Shown here: piece after piece, positions 27,749 to 36,372 of the stretch
Layout of the letters: the number at the start of each line of letters is the position of its first letter
How positions within the stretch are numbered: position 1 is the stretch's first letter
Assembly: GCF_000282515.1 (NCBI RefSeq)
Contig: NZ_AKJD01000069.1
Location: forward strand, 1-64,000
Source of the DNA: Pseudomonas sp. GM80
GTDB taxonomy: Bacteria; Pseudomonadota; Gammaproteobacteria; Pseudomonadales; Pseudomonadaceae
DNA length: 64,000 nucleotides
Reading direction: 5' to 3'
Made by a program: the position numbers and the translations under genes
Notes under the pieces: generated by a model
Database searches by the model: none
Seen by the model: only the letters and a program-made list of their open reading frames with translations
Told to the model about the DNA's origin: nothing

Positions 27749-28385
27749 GATTCACCGACTGCAACCAACTCTTCATCGAGCAGGTAGCGAATGCGCTGGT
27801 GCTGCAATCACCATTGGCCAGCGCCGTGCGCAGTTTGTCGACATCAGCCTGCATCACGTAGCGCACGCTGTCGCGAAAGTGGCCGCTCTCGCCGAATCCG
27901 CCTTGGGTCATTTCGCTCAAGGCGTCCTCTTTGCTCCAGCCTTGCACCACCACACGGTACATGGCGGCCATCAGGCCCGTGCGGTCGGAGCCGTGTTTGC
28001 AATGCATCAGCACCGGGCCGTTGGCTTCAGCAGCCTGAATGGCGCGCAGGGCTTTGAGGACATCGGCGTCGTCGACGTGGTTGGTGCGATACGGCAGTTG
28101 TACTTGATTGATGCCCGGCTCCGACAGCCAGTTGCTGTCCGCTTCCGGGAGGAAGTTGATCACCGTGGCGACCTTGAGATTTTTCAGCAGCGGCACCGCG
28201 CCGCCATCGGGTAATGCGCTGCGATAGAGCGTTGGCGACATCTGGAACAAGTTGTATTGCGCCTCGACCGGCTGCGCCCATTCAGTCGGACGAACAGCCG
28301 TTGCCGACGCGGCATGGGCCGGCATCCAGGGCAGCAGCACTACAAGCGATAAACACAAAGCAGAGAACAAACGCACTTGGGACAT
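27741..28385 (-). CDS. tpbA: periplasmic tyrosine/dual-specificity phosphatase, TpbA-like
   Basis: This protein of about 214 residues has a signal peptide ending MPAHA. The phosphatase loop is MHCKHGSDRTGLMAAMYR (Cys129, Arg135) and the general acid is Asp105 in NHVDDADVL. Length, signal peptide, the QMSPTLYRSALP segment and the MYRVVVQGW helix match P. aeruginosa TpbA. That enzyme dephosphorylates the diguanylate cyclase TpbB/YfiN in the periplasm and so lowers c-di-GMP and biofilm formation. The start is uncertain: ATG 28385 is chosen for length, and ATG 28409 is in frame; neither has a good ribosome site. No tpbB partner is in the window. Confidence 0.82.
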   Translation of the reverse strand: MSQVRLFSALCLSLVVLLPWMPAHAASATAVRPTEWAQPVEAQYNLFQMSPTLYRSALPDGGAVPLLKNLKVATVINFLPEADSNWLSEPGINQVQLPYRTNHVDDADVLKALRAIQAAEANGPVLMHCKHGSDRTGLMAAMYRVVVQGWSKEDALSEMTQGGFGESGHFRDSVRYVMQADVDKLRTALANGDCSTSAFATCSMKSWLQSVNLK

Positions 28386-28685
28386 GCTGGTGACCGTGTC
28401 GTGATTCATCGGTGAGAGGAACCACAGCTTCGATGTTCGGCGGTCAAAGCCCCGTGAGCCTTTTGTAAAAGAATCGTCAATCAGCGCTGTTTCATGGCGT
28501 ACAGCCAACAAAACCGCTCTTTTTTCCACTGAATCGGTTCATCCCGAAGCTTAGCCTGCTACCATTTGTCACACGATGTTGCAGACGCGTCGCCCTTTTC
28601 CGGGTCATCCGGCCGCGTCGCGACGAAAAATCCTCAAGCCGTTCGCAGAAACGGTTACCCCCTGATGCCTGATGAGGTGCACCCC
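28386..28685. other. divergent intergenic region tpbA / gluconate dehydrogenase
   Basis: These 300 bases contain the promoters of tpbA (minus strand) and of the gluconate dehydrogenase operon (plus strand). GAGG about 10 bases before ATG 28686 is the ribosome site. I could not assign promoter hexamers or an operator with confidence. Confidence 0.4.
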
Positions 28686-29432
28686 ATGTCTGATGAAAGT
28701 CGAGACAACCCGCGGCGTGAGTTTTTGCGCAAATCCCTGACCCTGATCCCGGTGGTCACCCTGGCCGGTACCGGTCTGGGCAGCAGCGTGCTGCAAGCGG
28801 CGCCCGCAGCCGCGCCTGCTGCACCGGCCGCGCAAGCCGCTCGCGCTGACGCCAGCGCGTATCAGCCGAATTACTTCACCGCCGAAGAATGGGCGTTCAT
28901 CAATGCCGCCGTCGCGCAATTGATCCCCAACGATGCCCAAGGCCCAGGCGCGCTCGAAGCCGGCGTGCCGGAATACATCGACCGGCAGATGAACACGCCG
29001 TACGCCGCCGGCGCCCTCTGGTACATGCAAGGCCCGTTCAACGCCGACGCCGCTCCGGAAATGGGCTGGCAGAGCAAACTGGTGCCCAAAGAGATCTATC
29101 GCCTCGGCATCGCCGCCACGGATCAGTGGGCAAAATCCCTCAACGGTAAAGTATTTGCTGAGCAAGACAGCGCTACCCGAGACGATTTGCTCAAGCAACT
29201 TGAAGCCGGCAAACCACAGTTCGATGCGGTTCCGGCGAAGATTTTCTTCAATCTGCTGCTGCAAAACACCAAGGAAGGGTTCTTCTGCGACCCGATCCAC
29301 GGTGGCAATAAAGGCATGGTCGGCTGGACCATGATCGGCTTCCCCGGCGCCCGCGCCGATTTCATGGATTGGGTGGAACGCAACGAGCAATACCCCTTCC
29401 CGGCAGTTTCGATTCGCGGCGAGAGGGCGTAA
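28686..29432 (+). CDS. gluconate 2-dehydrogenase gamma subunit (subunit 3 family)
   Basis: This 248-residue protein has a twin-arginine signal, NPRREFLRKSLTLIPVVTLAG, followed by an alanine/proline-rich linker. The subunit-3 domain includes YFTAEEWAFINAAVAQLIPND, GVPEYIDRQM and the C-terminal GFFCDPIHGGNKGMVGWTMIGFPGA. In this enzyme class the small subunit carries the Tat signal that co-exports the flavoprotein subunit, which has none. It is first in a three-gene operon with the flavoprotein (2-base gap) and cytochrome. Confidence 0.92.
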   Translation: MSDESRDNPRREFLRKSLTLIPVVTLAGTGLGSSVLQAAPAAAPAAPAAQAARADASAYQPNYFTAEEWAFINAAVAQLIPNDAQGPGALEAGVPEYIDRQMNTPYAAGALWYMQGPFNADAAPEMGWQSKLVPKEIYRLGIAATDQWAKSLNGKVFAEQDSATRDDLLKQLEAGKPQFDAVPAKIFFNLLLQNTKEGFFCDPIHGGNKGMVGWTMIGFPGARADFMDWVERNEQYPFPAVSIRGERA

Positions 29433-29434
29433 GC

Positions 29435-31219
29435 ATGGCAACGGTAATGAAGAAGGTTGACGCAGTCATCGTCGGTTTCGGCTGGACTGGCGCAATCATG
29501 GCCAAGGAACTGACCGAAGCAGGTCTCAATGTGCTGGCGCTGGAGCGCGGGCCGATGCAGGACACTTACCCCGACGGCAACTATCCACAGGTGATCGACG
29601 AACTCACCTACAGCGTGCGTAAAAAACTCTTTCAAGACATCTCCAAAGAGACCGTCACCATTCGCCACAGCGTCAACGACATCGCCCTGCCGAACCGCCA
29701 GTTGGGCGCGTTCCTGCCGGGCAACGGCGTCGGCGGTGCCGGCCTGCACTGGTCGGGCGTGCACTTCCGGGTCGACCCGATCGAGTTGCGCATGCGTAGC
29801 CACTACGAAGAGCGCTACGGCAAAAGCTTCATCCCCAAGGACATGACCATCCAGGACTTCGGCGTCAGCTATGAAGAGCTGGAGCCGTTTTTCGATTTCG
29901 CTGAGAAAGTCTTCGGCACCTCCGGCCAGGCCTGGACCGTGAAAGGTCAACTGGTGGGTCAGGGCAAGGGCGGCAACCCATACGCGCCCGATCGCTCCAA
30001 CCCGTTCCCGCTGGAAGCGCAGAAGAATACGGTGTCCGCACAGCTGTTCGGCAAAGCGGCTACAGAAGTCGGTTACAAACCCTACAACCTGCCGTCCGCG
30101 AATACGTCGGGGCCGTACACCAACCCTTACGGCGCGCAGATGGGTCCGTGCAACTTCTGCGGTTTCTGCAGCGGTTATGTTTGCTACATGTACTCCAAGG
30201 CTTCGCCGAACGTGAACATTCTGCCGGCGCTGAAACCGCTGCCGAATTTCGAGCTGCGCGCCAACGCCAACGTGCTGCGGATCAACCTCGACAGCACCAA
30301 GAGCAAAGCCACCGGCGTCACCTACGTCGACGGCCAGGGCCGCGAGATCGAGCAACCGGCGGATCTGGTGATCCTCAGCGCGTTCCAGTTGCACAACGTG
30401 CGTTTGATGCTGCTCTCCGGCATCGGCAAACCGTACGACCCGAAGACTGGCGAAGGCGTGATCGGGCGTAACTTCGCCTACCAGAACATGGCGACCATCA
30501 AGGCGTTCTTTGACAAGGACACCCACACCAACAACTTCATCGGCGCTGGCGGCAATGGCGTGGCGCTGGACGACTTCAACGCCGACAACTTCGACCACGG
30601 CCCGCACGGCTTCGTCGGCGGCTCGCCGATGTGGGTCAACCAGGCCGGCAGCCGGCCGATTGCCGGCACCTCGAACCCGCCGGGCACCCCGGCCTGGGGC
30701 AGTGACTGGAAACGCGCGACCGCCGATTACTACACCCACCAGGTGTCGATGGACGCCCACGGCGCGCATCAGTCCTACCGTGGCAACTACCTCGACCTCG
30801 ATCCGGTGTACCGCGATGCCTACGGTTTGCCGCTGCTGCGGATGACCTTCGACTGGCAGGAAAACGACATCAAGATGAACCGTTTCATGGTCGAGAAAAT
30901 GGGCAAGGTTGCCGAAGCGATGGGCCCGAAAGCCATTGCGGTGATCGGCAAGAAAGTCGGCGACCACTTCAACACTGCGTCCTACCAGACTACCCACCTC
31001 AACGGTGGCGCGATCATGGGCACCGATCCGAAGACCAGCGCGCTGAACCGTTACCTGCAGAGCTGGGACGTGCATAACGTCTTCGTTCCGGGCGCCTCGG
31101 CGTTCCCGCAAGGCCTGGGCTACAACCCGACCGGACTGGTGGCTGCACTGACCTACTGGTCGGCAAAAGCGATCCGCGAGCAGTACCTGAAAAACCCCGG
31201 CCCGCTGGTTCAGGCTTAA
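29435..31219 (+). CDS. gluconate 2-dehydrogenase flavoprotein subunit (GMC oxidoreductase)
   Basis: This 594-residue GMC-type FAD enzyme is expected to oxidise D-gluconate to 2-ketogluconate on the periplasmic face of the inner membrane. The FAD fold begins DAVIVGFGWTGAIMAKELTEAG. A cysteine-rich segment PCNFCGFCSGYVCYM (near residue 240) suits the 3Fe-4S cluster found in this enzyme group. The C-terminal TTHLNGGAIMGTDP and FPQGLGYNPTGLVAAL blocks carry the catalytic and FAD residues. Related sorbitol or fructose dehydrogenases share this organisation, so the substrate is inferred from length and context. Confidence 0.9.
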   Translation: MATVMKKVDAVIVGFGWTGAIMAKELTEAGLNVLALERGPMQDTYPDGNYPQVIDELTYSVRKKLFQDISKETVTIRHSVNDIALPNRQLGAFLPGNGVGGAGLHWSGVHFRVDPIELRMRSHYEERYGKSFIPKDMTIQDFGVSYEELEPFFDFAEKVFGTSGQAWTVKGQLVGQGKGGNPYAPDRSNPFPLEAQKNTVSAQLFGKAATEVGYKPYNLPSANTSGPYTNPYGAQMGPCNFCGFCSGYVCYMYSKASPNVNILPALKPLPNFELRANANVLRINLDSTKSKATGVTYVDGQGREIEQPADLVILSAFQLHNVRLMLLSGIGKPYDPKTGEGVIGRNFAYQNMATIKAFFDKDTHTNNFIGAGGNGVALDDFNADNFDHGPHGFVGGSPMWVNQAGSRPIAGTSNPPGTPAWGSDWKRATADYYTHQVSMDAHGAHQSYRGNYLDLDPVYRDAYGLPLLRMTFDWQENDIKMNRFMVEKMGKVAEAMGPKAIAVIGKKVGDHFNTASYQTTHLNGGAIMGTDPKTSALNRYLQSWDVHNVFVPGASAFPQGLGYNPTGLVAALTYWSAKAIREQYLKNPGPLVQA

Positions 31220-31231
31220 GGAGCGATGACC

Positions 31232-32533
31232 ATGAAAAATTTCGTTATCGCCACCCTGGCGCTGCTCGGCAGTGCCTCAATCCACGCGGCTGAGGCTGAT
31301 CAAAGTTTGATCAAACAAGGCGAATACCTCGCCCGCGCCGGTGACTGCGTCGCCTGCCATACGGCCAAGGGCGGCAAGCCGTTCGCCGGTGGTCTGCCGA
31401 TGGAAACGCCGATCGGCACGATCTATTCGACCAACATCACCCCGGATAAAACCGGCGTCGGTGAATACAGCTTCGAGGACTTCGATCAGGCCGTTCGCCA
31501 TGGCGTCGCCAAAAACGGTAGTACGTTGTACCCGGCGATGCCTTATCCGTCCTACGCGCGTGTCAGCGAAACCGACATGCAGGCGCTGTATGCGTACTTC
31601 ATGCATGGCGTAGAACCGGTCGCGCAAGAGAACAAGGCCAGCGATATTCCGTGGCCGTTGAGCATGCGTTGGCCATTGATGGGCTGGCGCTGGATGTTTG
31701 CGCCGAAGGTCGAGGACTACCAAGCAACCAGTGCCGACCCGGTGATCGACCGAGGGGCGTATCTGGTTGAGGGCCTCGGCCATTGCGGCGCCTGCCACAC
31801 GCCACGTGCGCTGACCATGCAGGAAAAATCCTTAAGCGCGGCCGATGGCAGCAACTTCCTCGCCGGCAGTGCGCCGCTGGAAGGCTGGATCGCCAAGAGT
31901 CTGCGCGGCGATCACAAGGACGGGCTCGGCGGCTGGAGCGAAGAGCAACTGGTGCAATTCCTCAAGACCGGTCGCAGCGATCGCAGCGCGGTGTTCGGCG
32001 GCATGAGTGATGTGGTCACCCACAGCATGCAATACATGACCGACGCCGACCTGACCGCCATCGCCCGCTACCTCAAGTCGCTGCCGGCCAATGACCCAAA
32101 CGATCAACCGCATCAGTACGACGAGAAAGCCGCCAAAGCCCTGTGGAACGGCGACGACAGCCAACGCGGTGCCTCGGTGTACATCGACAACTGCGCGGCG
32201 TGTCACCGCACCGATGGTCACGGCTACACGCGAGTGTTCCCGGCCCTGGCTGGCAATCCGGTGCTGCAATCGGAAGACCCGACCTCGCTGATTCACATCG
32301 TGCTCAAGGGCGGCACCCTGCCGGCGACGCACACCGCGCCTTCTACTTTCACCATGCCGGGTTTCGCCTGGCGTTTGTCGGATCAGGAAGTGGCAGACGT
32401 GGTGAGTTTTATTCGTGGCAGTTGGGGCAACAAGGGTGCGCCGGTGAAGGCTGCTGATGTTGCCGAGCTGCGCAAGGAGGATATGAAACACACCTCCAGC
32501 GATGATCTCGGTCAGGTAACACAGCACAACTGA
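31232..32533 (+). CDS. triheme cytochrome c subunit of gluconate 2-dehydrogenase
   Basis: This 433-residue exported protein has three heme-binding motifs: CVACH (about residue 43), CGACH (about 191) and CAACH (about 327). Signal peptide: MKNFVIATLALLGSASIHAA. It takes electrons from the flavoprotein and passes them to ubiquinone. The ATG at 31232 is preferred because AAGGAG ends 8 bases before it; an ATG at 31226 overlaps the spacing. It is the last gene of the operon and is followed by a strong terminator that also overlaps the next gene's control region. Confidence 0.92.
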   Translation: MKNFVIATLALLGSASIHAAEADQSLIKQGEYLARAGDCVACHTAKGGKPFAGGLPMETPIGTIYSTNITPDKTGVGEYSFEDFDQAVRHGVAKNGSTLYPAMPYPSYARVSETDMQALYAYFMHGVEPVAQENKASDIPWPLSMRWPLMGWRWMFAPKVEDYQATSADPVIDRGAYLVEGLGHCGACHTPRALTMQEKSLSAADGSNFLAGSAPLEGWIAKSLRGDHKDGLGGWSEEQLVQFLKTGRSDRSAVFGGMSDVVTHSMQYMTDADLTAIARYLKSLPANDPNDQPHQYDEKAAKALWNGDDSQRGASVYIDNCAACHRTDGHGYTRVFPALAGNPVLQSEDPTSLIHIVLKGGTLPATHTAPSTFTMPGFAWRLSDQEVADVVSFIRGSWGNKGAPVKAADVAELRKEDMKHTSSDDLGQVTQHN

Positions 32534-32564
32534 CCAGTCGCCCGACGGCACTAGCCAGATGCGC

Positions 32565-32607
32565 AACGCCCCGATACTGTGTACATATACAGTATCGGGG
32601 CGTTTTC
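32565..32607 (+). terminator. intrinsic terminator of the gluconate dehydrogenase operon
   Basis: A perfect 16-bp stem (32565-32580 with 32589-32604, outer core AACGCCCCGATACTGT) has an 8-base loop and is followed by TTTT-type sequence. It ends 3 bases before the ATG of the next gene and contains a LexA-box-like sequence at its centre. Confidence 0.85.
32577..32592. promoter_or_regulatory. LexA-box-like operator
   Basis: The 16-mer CTGTGTACATATACAG keeps both outer CTGT/ACAG half-sites and matches the Pseudomonas SOS box CTGTATAAATATACAG at 14 of 16 positions. It lies 15 bases before the ATG of the PA0069-type gene, whose P. aeruginosa homologue is, from memory, listed among LexA-controlled genes. 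Confidence 0.75.
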
Positions 32608-33666
32608 ATGTCTACTCCATTGCCACCTCGCGGTCGCGGCACCGCGACCAACCCGCACAACCGCTTTGCACCGAATCGTTCGGTGGCCGAGGACGACGGC
32701 TGGTATCAGGAAGTGCCCGAAACACAGAACACCGAGGTGATGATCGAAACCGCGAAAACCATCATTACCCGTAACACTTCGCCGGATCTGCCCTTCGATC
32801 GCTCGATCAATCCCTACCGCGGCTGTGAACACGGCTGTATCTATTGCTACGCGCGGCCCAGCCATGCCTATTGGGACATGTCGCCGGGGCTGGATTTCGA
32901 AACCCGGCTGATCGCCAAGACCAACGCCGCTCAGGTATTGGAAGAACAACTGAGCAAACGCGGTTATCAATGTGCGCCGATCAATCTGGGCTCCAACACC
33001 GATCCGTATCAGCCGATCGAGCGCGAACACAAAATCACCCGGCAGATCCTCGAAGTGCTGCTGCGCTACAAGCATCCGGTGACCATCGTCACCAAAGGCT
33101 CGCTGATCTTGCGTGATCTCGACCTGCTCACCGAGCTGGCGCAGCAGCGGCTGGTAGCGGTGATGATCAGCCTGACCACGCTGGACGATGAACTCAAACG
33201 CATTCTGGAACCGCGCGCGGCGGCGCCCAAGGCGCGATTGCGCGCTATTCGGGTAATGCGCGAAGCAGGGATTCCGGTCGGTGTGCTGTGTTCGCCGATG
33301 ATTCCGATGATCAACGACAGCGAGATCGAAAACCTGCTCAACGAGGCCCACGCCGCCGGCACGCAAAGTGCCGCCTACATGATGTTGCGTCTACCGCTGG
33401 AAGTGGCGCCGCTGTTCGAAGAGTGGCTGCAGGCGCACTATCCGCAACGGGCGGCGCATGTCTTGAGCCTGATCCGTCAGAGCCGTGGCGGCGAGCTGTA
33501 CGACAGTCGTTTTGGCGCACGCATGCGCGGCGAAGGAGTGTTTGCCGATCTGTTGGCTCAGCGGTTTTCGAAGGCGATTAAACGTCTTGGTCTGAATCAT
33601 CGCGAAGGCTACAACCTCGATTGCACAGCCTTCTGTCCGCCGGGTCGCCAGATGTCGTTGATTTAG
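32608..33666 (+). CDS. PA0069-family radical SAM protein
   Basis: This 352-residue radical SAM protein has the 4Fe-4S motif C-x3-C-x2-C in RGCEHGCIYCYARPSHAYWD (Cys73, Cys77, Cys80). The N-terminus PPRGRGTATNPHNRF and the C-terminal GYNLDCTAFCPPGRQ are typical of the Rv2578c/PA0069 family, distantly like the DNA-repair enzyme SplB. Substrate unknown. The start is supported by N-terminal conservation, although no clear ribosome site is present. A LexA-type operator ends 15 bases upstream, so SOS induction and a role in DNA damage are likely. The transcript may be almost leaderless. Confidence 0.88.
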   Translation: MSTPLPPRGRGTATNPHNRFAPNRSVAEDDGWYQEVPETQNTEVMIETAKTIITRNTSPDLPFDRSINPYRGCEHGCIYCYARPSHAYWDMSPGLDFETRLIAKTNAAQVLEEQLSKRGYQCAPINLGSNTDPYQPIEREHKITRQILEVLLRYKHPVTIVTKGSLILRDLDLLTELAQQRLVAVMISLTTLDDELKRILEPRAAAPKARLRAIRVMREAGIPVGVLCSPMIPMINDSEIENLLNEAHAAGTQSAAYMMLRLPLEVAPLFEEWLQAHYPQRAAHVLSLIRQSRGGELYDSRFGARMRGEGVFADLLAQRFSKAIKRLGLNHREGYNLDCTAFCPPGRQMSLI

Positions 33667-33903
33667 CGACAATTAGCTCTGGGTTGAGGGGTTGGAATCC
33701 TTCCGTCGAAAGTCGCCAGTCACGTTTTTTGTGACCTGGAACACACGTTCTAGAGCGTTTGATTCAGTTTGAGTTAAGTTTCGGCGGCTACCTTGTTCAT
33801 CGAGTGACTGACCGGTCGGGATGACCGGGATAGTTTAAACAGCCACTGGCTTCATACCGGAATACCGGGGAAGATTCCCTGAATCCGTCAAAGAGGATGA
33901 ATC

Positions 33904-34632
33904 ATGAGTGATAAGGATAAACAGCCGCTGGCTGCGTCGGCGCAAACCCCAGAAGCGGAATCCGCCGATGCAGCGCTGCGCCAGATCGTAGATGGCTTTT
34001 TGCATTTTCATCATGAGGTTTTTCCGCAGCAGGAAGAACTCTTCAAGAAACTCGCCACGGCCCAGTCGCCAAAAGCGATGTTCATCACCTGCGCCGACTC
34101 GCGCATCGTCCCCGAGCTGATCACCCAAAGCTCGCCTGGCGACCTGTTCGTGACCCGTAACGTCGGCAACGTTGTCCCGCCTTACGGCCAGATGAACGGC
34201 GGCGTGTCCACCGCGATCGAATACGCGGTATTGGCCCTCGGCGTGCAGCACATCATCATCTGCGGCCACTCCGATTGCGGCGCCATGCGTGCGGTGCTCA
34301 ACCCGGACAGCCTGGAAAAAATGCCGACGGTCAAAGCCTGGCTGCGCCACGCCGAAGTCGCGAAAACCATGGTGCATGACAACTGTCACTGCGCCGACGA
34401 AAAAGAAAGCATGCCGATCCTCACCGAGGAAAACGTCATCGCCCAGTTGCAGCACTTGCGTACCCATCCTTCGGTAGCCTCGCGCATGGCGAACGGTCAT
34501 TTGTTCATCCATGGCTGGGTCTACAACATCGAAACCAGCGAAATCAAAGCTTACGACGCGGATCAGGGACGCTTCCTGCCGCTCGATGGCAGCCATCCGA
34601 TTCCGGTGGCGACGCCCAAAGCGCGCTTCTAA
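33904..34632 (+). CDS. beta-class carbonic anhydrase
   Basis: This 242-residue beta-carbonic anhydrase has zinc ligands Cys63 (TCADSR), His122 and Cys125 (GHSDCGAM), and the Asp65-Arg67 dyad is intact. It interconverts CO2 and bicarbonate in the cytoplasm. The N-terminal 25 residues are acidic and variable. AGAGGATG lies just upstream of the ATG. It is followed by a SulP transporter in the same orientation, the usual carbonic anhydrase/bicarbonate-type transporter pairing. Confidence 0.93.
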   Translation: MSDKDKQPLAASAQTPEAESADAALRQIVDGFLHFHHEVFPQQEELFKKLATAQSPKAMFITCADSRIVPELITQSSPGDLFVTRNVGNVVPPYGQMNGGVSTAIEYAVLALGVQHIIICGHSDCGAMRAVLNPDSLEKMPTVKAWLRHAEVAKTMVHDNCHCADEKESMPILTEENVIAQLQHLRTHPSVASRMANGHLFIHGWVYNIETSEIKAYDADQGRFLPLDGSHPIPVATPKARF

Positions 34633-34660
34633 ATCCTCCTAAACATCTGTGTGGTTTGAC

Positions 34661-34686
34661 GCCGGTCGCTGATTCAGCGACCCGGC
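34661..34686 (+). other. intercistronic hairpin between carbonic anhydrase and SulP genes
   Basis: GGTCGCTG and CAGCGACC (34664-34671 and 34675-34682) pair across a 3-base loop; with one bulge the stem extends to GCC/GGC. No U tract follows. It could partially terminate transcription or stabilise the upstream mRNA. Confidence 0.45.
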
Positions 34687-34722
34687 CTTGCCATGCCTGA
34701 AGAAAACTTCGGGAGAATCGCC

Positions 34723-36249
34723 ATGCGTGCGGCTCAATTGAAAGCGGTGTTGCCACGGGAGCTGCTCGCTTCAGTGGTTGTGTTTCTGGTCGCCCTGCCG
34801 CTGTGCATGGGCATTGCGATTGCCTCAGGGTTGCCGCCGGCCAAGGGTCTGATCACCGGCATCATCGGTGGTCTGGTGGTCGGTTGGCTGGCGGGTTCGC
34901 CGTTGCAGGTCAGTGGGCCAGCGGCGGGTCTGGCGGTGTTGGTCTTTGAACTGGTGCGCCAGCACGGCATCGAGATGCTCGGGCCGATTCTGCTGCTCGC
35001 CGGTTTTCTGCAACTGGTGGCCGGGCGCTTGAAGCTCGGTTGCTGGTTTCGGGTCACGGCGCCAGCGGTGGTCTATGGGATGCTGGCGGGGATTGGTGTG
35101 TTGATCGTGCTGTCACAGGTGCACGTGATGCTCGATGCGTCACCGAAACCTTCAGGGCTGGATAACCTCACGGCGTTCCCGGCAGCCGTGGCGCAAGCGC
35201 TGCCGTCGTTCGGCTGGCAGGCCGGGTTGCTCGGGCTGTCGACGATTGCGGTGATGTGGTTGTGGGAGAAGTTTCGCCCGCATTCGCTGCGCTTCGTGCC
35301 CGGGGCATTGCTCGGTGTCGGCCTGGCGACAGGGGCGAGTCTGCTGCTGGCGTTACAGGTGAAACGCGTTGAAGTACCGGCGAACCTGGCGGAAGCGATT
35401 GATTGGCTCAGGCCTGCCGATCTGCTCAGCCTGGCTGACCCGACGCTGTTGATCGCGGCGTTCGCCGTGGCATTTATCGCCAGTGCGGAAACCCTGTTGT
35501 CTGCCGCCGCGGTGGATCGAATGCACAGCGGTGTGCGCTCGGACTTTGACCGTGAACTGTCGGCGCAAGGTATCGGCAATATGCTCTGCGGCCTGGTCGG
35601 CGCGCTGCCGATGACCGGGGTCATCGTGCGCAGTTCGGCCAACGTTCAGGCCGGTGCGACCACGCGTTACTCGACGATCTTCCATGGCCTGTGGCTGCTG
35701 GCGTTCGTGCTGTTGCTGTCGAGCGTGCTGCAAAGCATTCCGGTGGCGAGTCTGGCGGGGGTGCTGGTGTATACCGGTTTCAAACTGGTCGACCTCAAGG
35801 CATTTCGTGGTCTGGGTCGTTACGGACGGATGCCGATGTTCACTTACGCGGCTACGGCGCTGGCGATCATCTTCACAGACCTGCTGACGGGTGTGCTGAT
35901 CGGTTTCGGTATGACCCTGCTGAAACTGGCGTTCAAGGCTTCGCGGTTGAAGATCAGCCTGATCGATCTGCCGCAGGAAGGCGAAATGGAGTTGCGTCTG
36001 GTCGGCGCGGCGACCTTCCTCAAGGTGCCGGCGCTGACGCAGGTGCTGGGCAGCATTCCGCTGGGCACGACGGTGCATGTGCCGCTCAATAACCTGAGCT
36101 ACATCGACCATTCGTGTCTGGAGTTGCTGGAGGAGTGGGGCCGGGCGAATGCGGCGAAGGGCTCGAAACTGTTGATCGAGTCGCGGGGGTTGAAGCGCAG
36201 GCTTGAAGGGCGGATTCGCACAACAACAGGCATCGGTGCAGCCGGATAA
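34723..36249 (+). CDS. SulP-family anion transporter (probable bicarbonate transporter)
   Basis: This protein of about 508 residues has some ten or more membrane segments and opens with the SulP motif LVALPLCMGIAIASGLPPAKGLITGIIGG. A STAS-like C-terminal domain is visible from about residue 420 (LRLVGAATFLKVPALTQVLGS, NNLSYIDHSCLELLEEW). The carbonic anhydrase partner argues for bicarbonate, but sulfate or another anion is possible. The ATG at 34723 follows GGGAGA with 6-base spacing; an ATG at 34693 lies upstream of that site in the same frame. Confidence 0.85.
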   Translation: MRAAQLKAVLPRELLASVVVFLVALPLCMGIAIASGLPPAKGLITGIIGGLVVGWLAGSPLQVSGPAAGLAVLVFELVRQHGIEMLGPILLLAGFLQLVAGRLKLGCWFRVTAPAVVYGMLAGIGVLIVLSQVHVMLDASPKPSGLDNLTAFPAAVAQALPSFGWQAGLLGLSTIAVMWLWEKFRPHSLRFVPGALLGVGLATGASLLLALQVKRVEVPANLAEAIDWLRPADLLSLADPTLLIAAFAVAFIASAETLLSAAAVDRMHSGVRSDFDRELSAQGIGNMLCGLVGALPMTGVIVRSSANVQAGATTRYSTIFHGLWLLAFVLLLSSVLQSIPVASLAGVLVYTGFKLVDLKAFRGLGRYGRMPMFTYAATALAIIFTDLLTGVLIGFGMTLLKLAFKASRLKISLIDLPQEGEMELRLVGAATFLKVPALTQVLGSIPLGTTVHVPLNNLSYIDHSCLELLEEWGRANAAKGSKLLIESRGLKRRLEGRIRTTTGIGAAG

Positions 36250-36272
36250 ATTTGCTGGCTGAACTCAACCGC

Positions 36273-36357
36273 TGTAGGAGCTGCCGCAGGCTGCGATCTT
36301 TTGATCTTGATTGTAAAAAACAAGGTCAAAAGATCGCAGCCTGCGGCAGCTCCTACA
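36273..36357. repeat. REP palindrome, family A
   Basis: Perfect 32-base arms (36273-36304 and 36326-36357), outer end TGTAGGAGCTGCCGCAGGCT, 21-base loop. It separates two convergent genes. Confidence 0.93.
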
Positions 36358-36372
36358 TTGGATCGTGTGAAC

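Noticed and set aside
29123..31111. 662-codon antisense frame over the gluconate dehydrogenase flavoprotein gene
   Set aside because: Shadow of a confidently assigned GMC oxidoreductase; low-complexity His/Arg/Gln-rich translation with no family resemblance.
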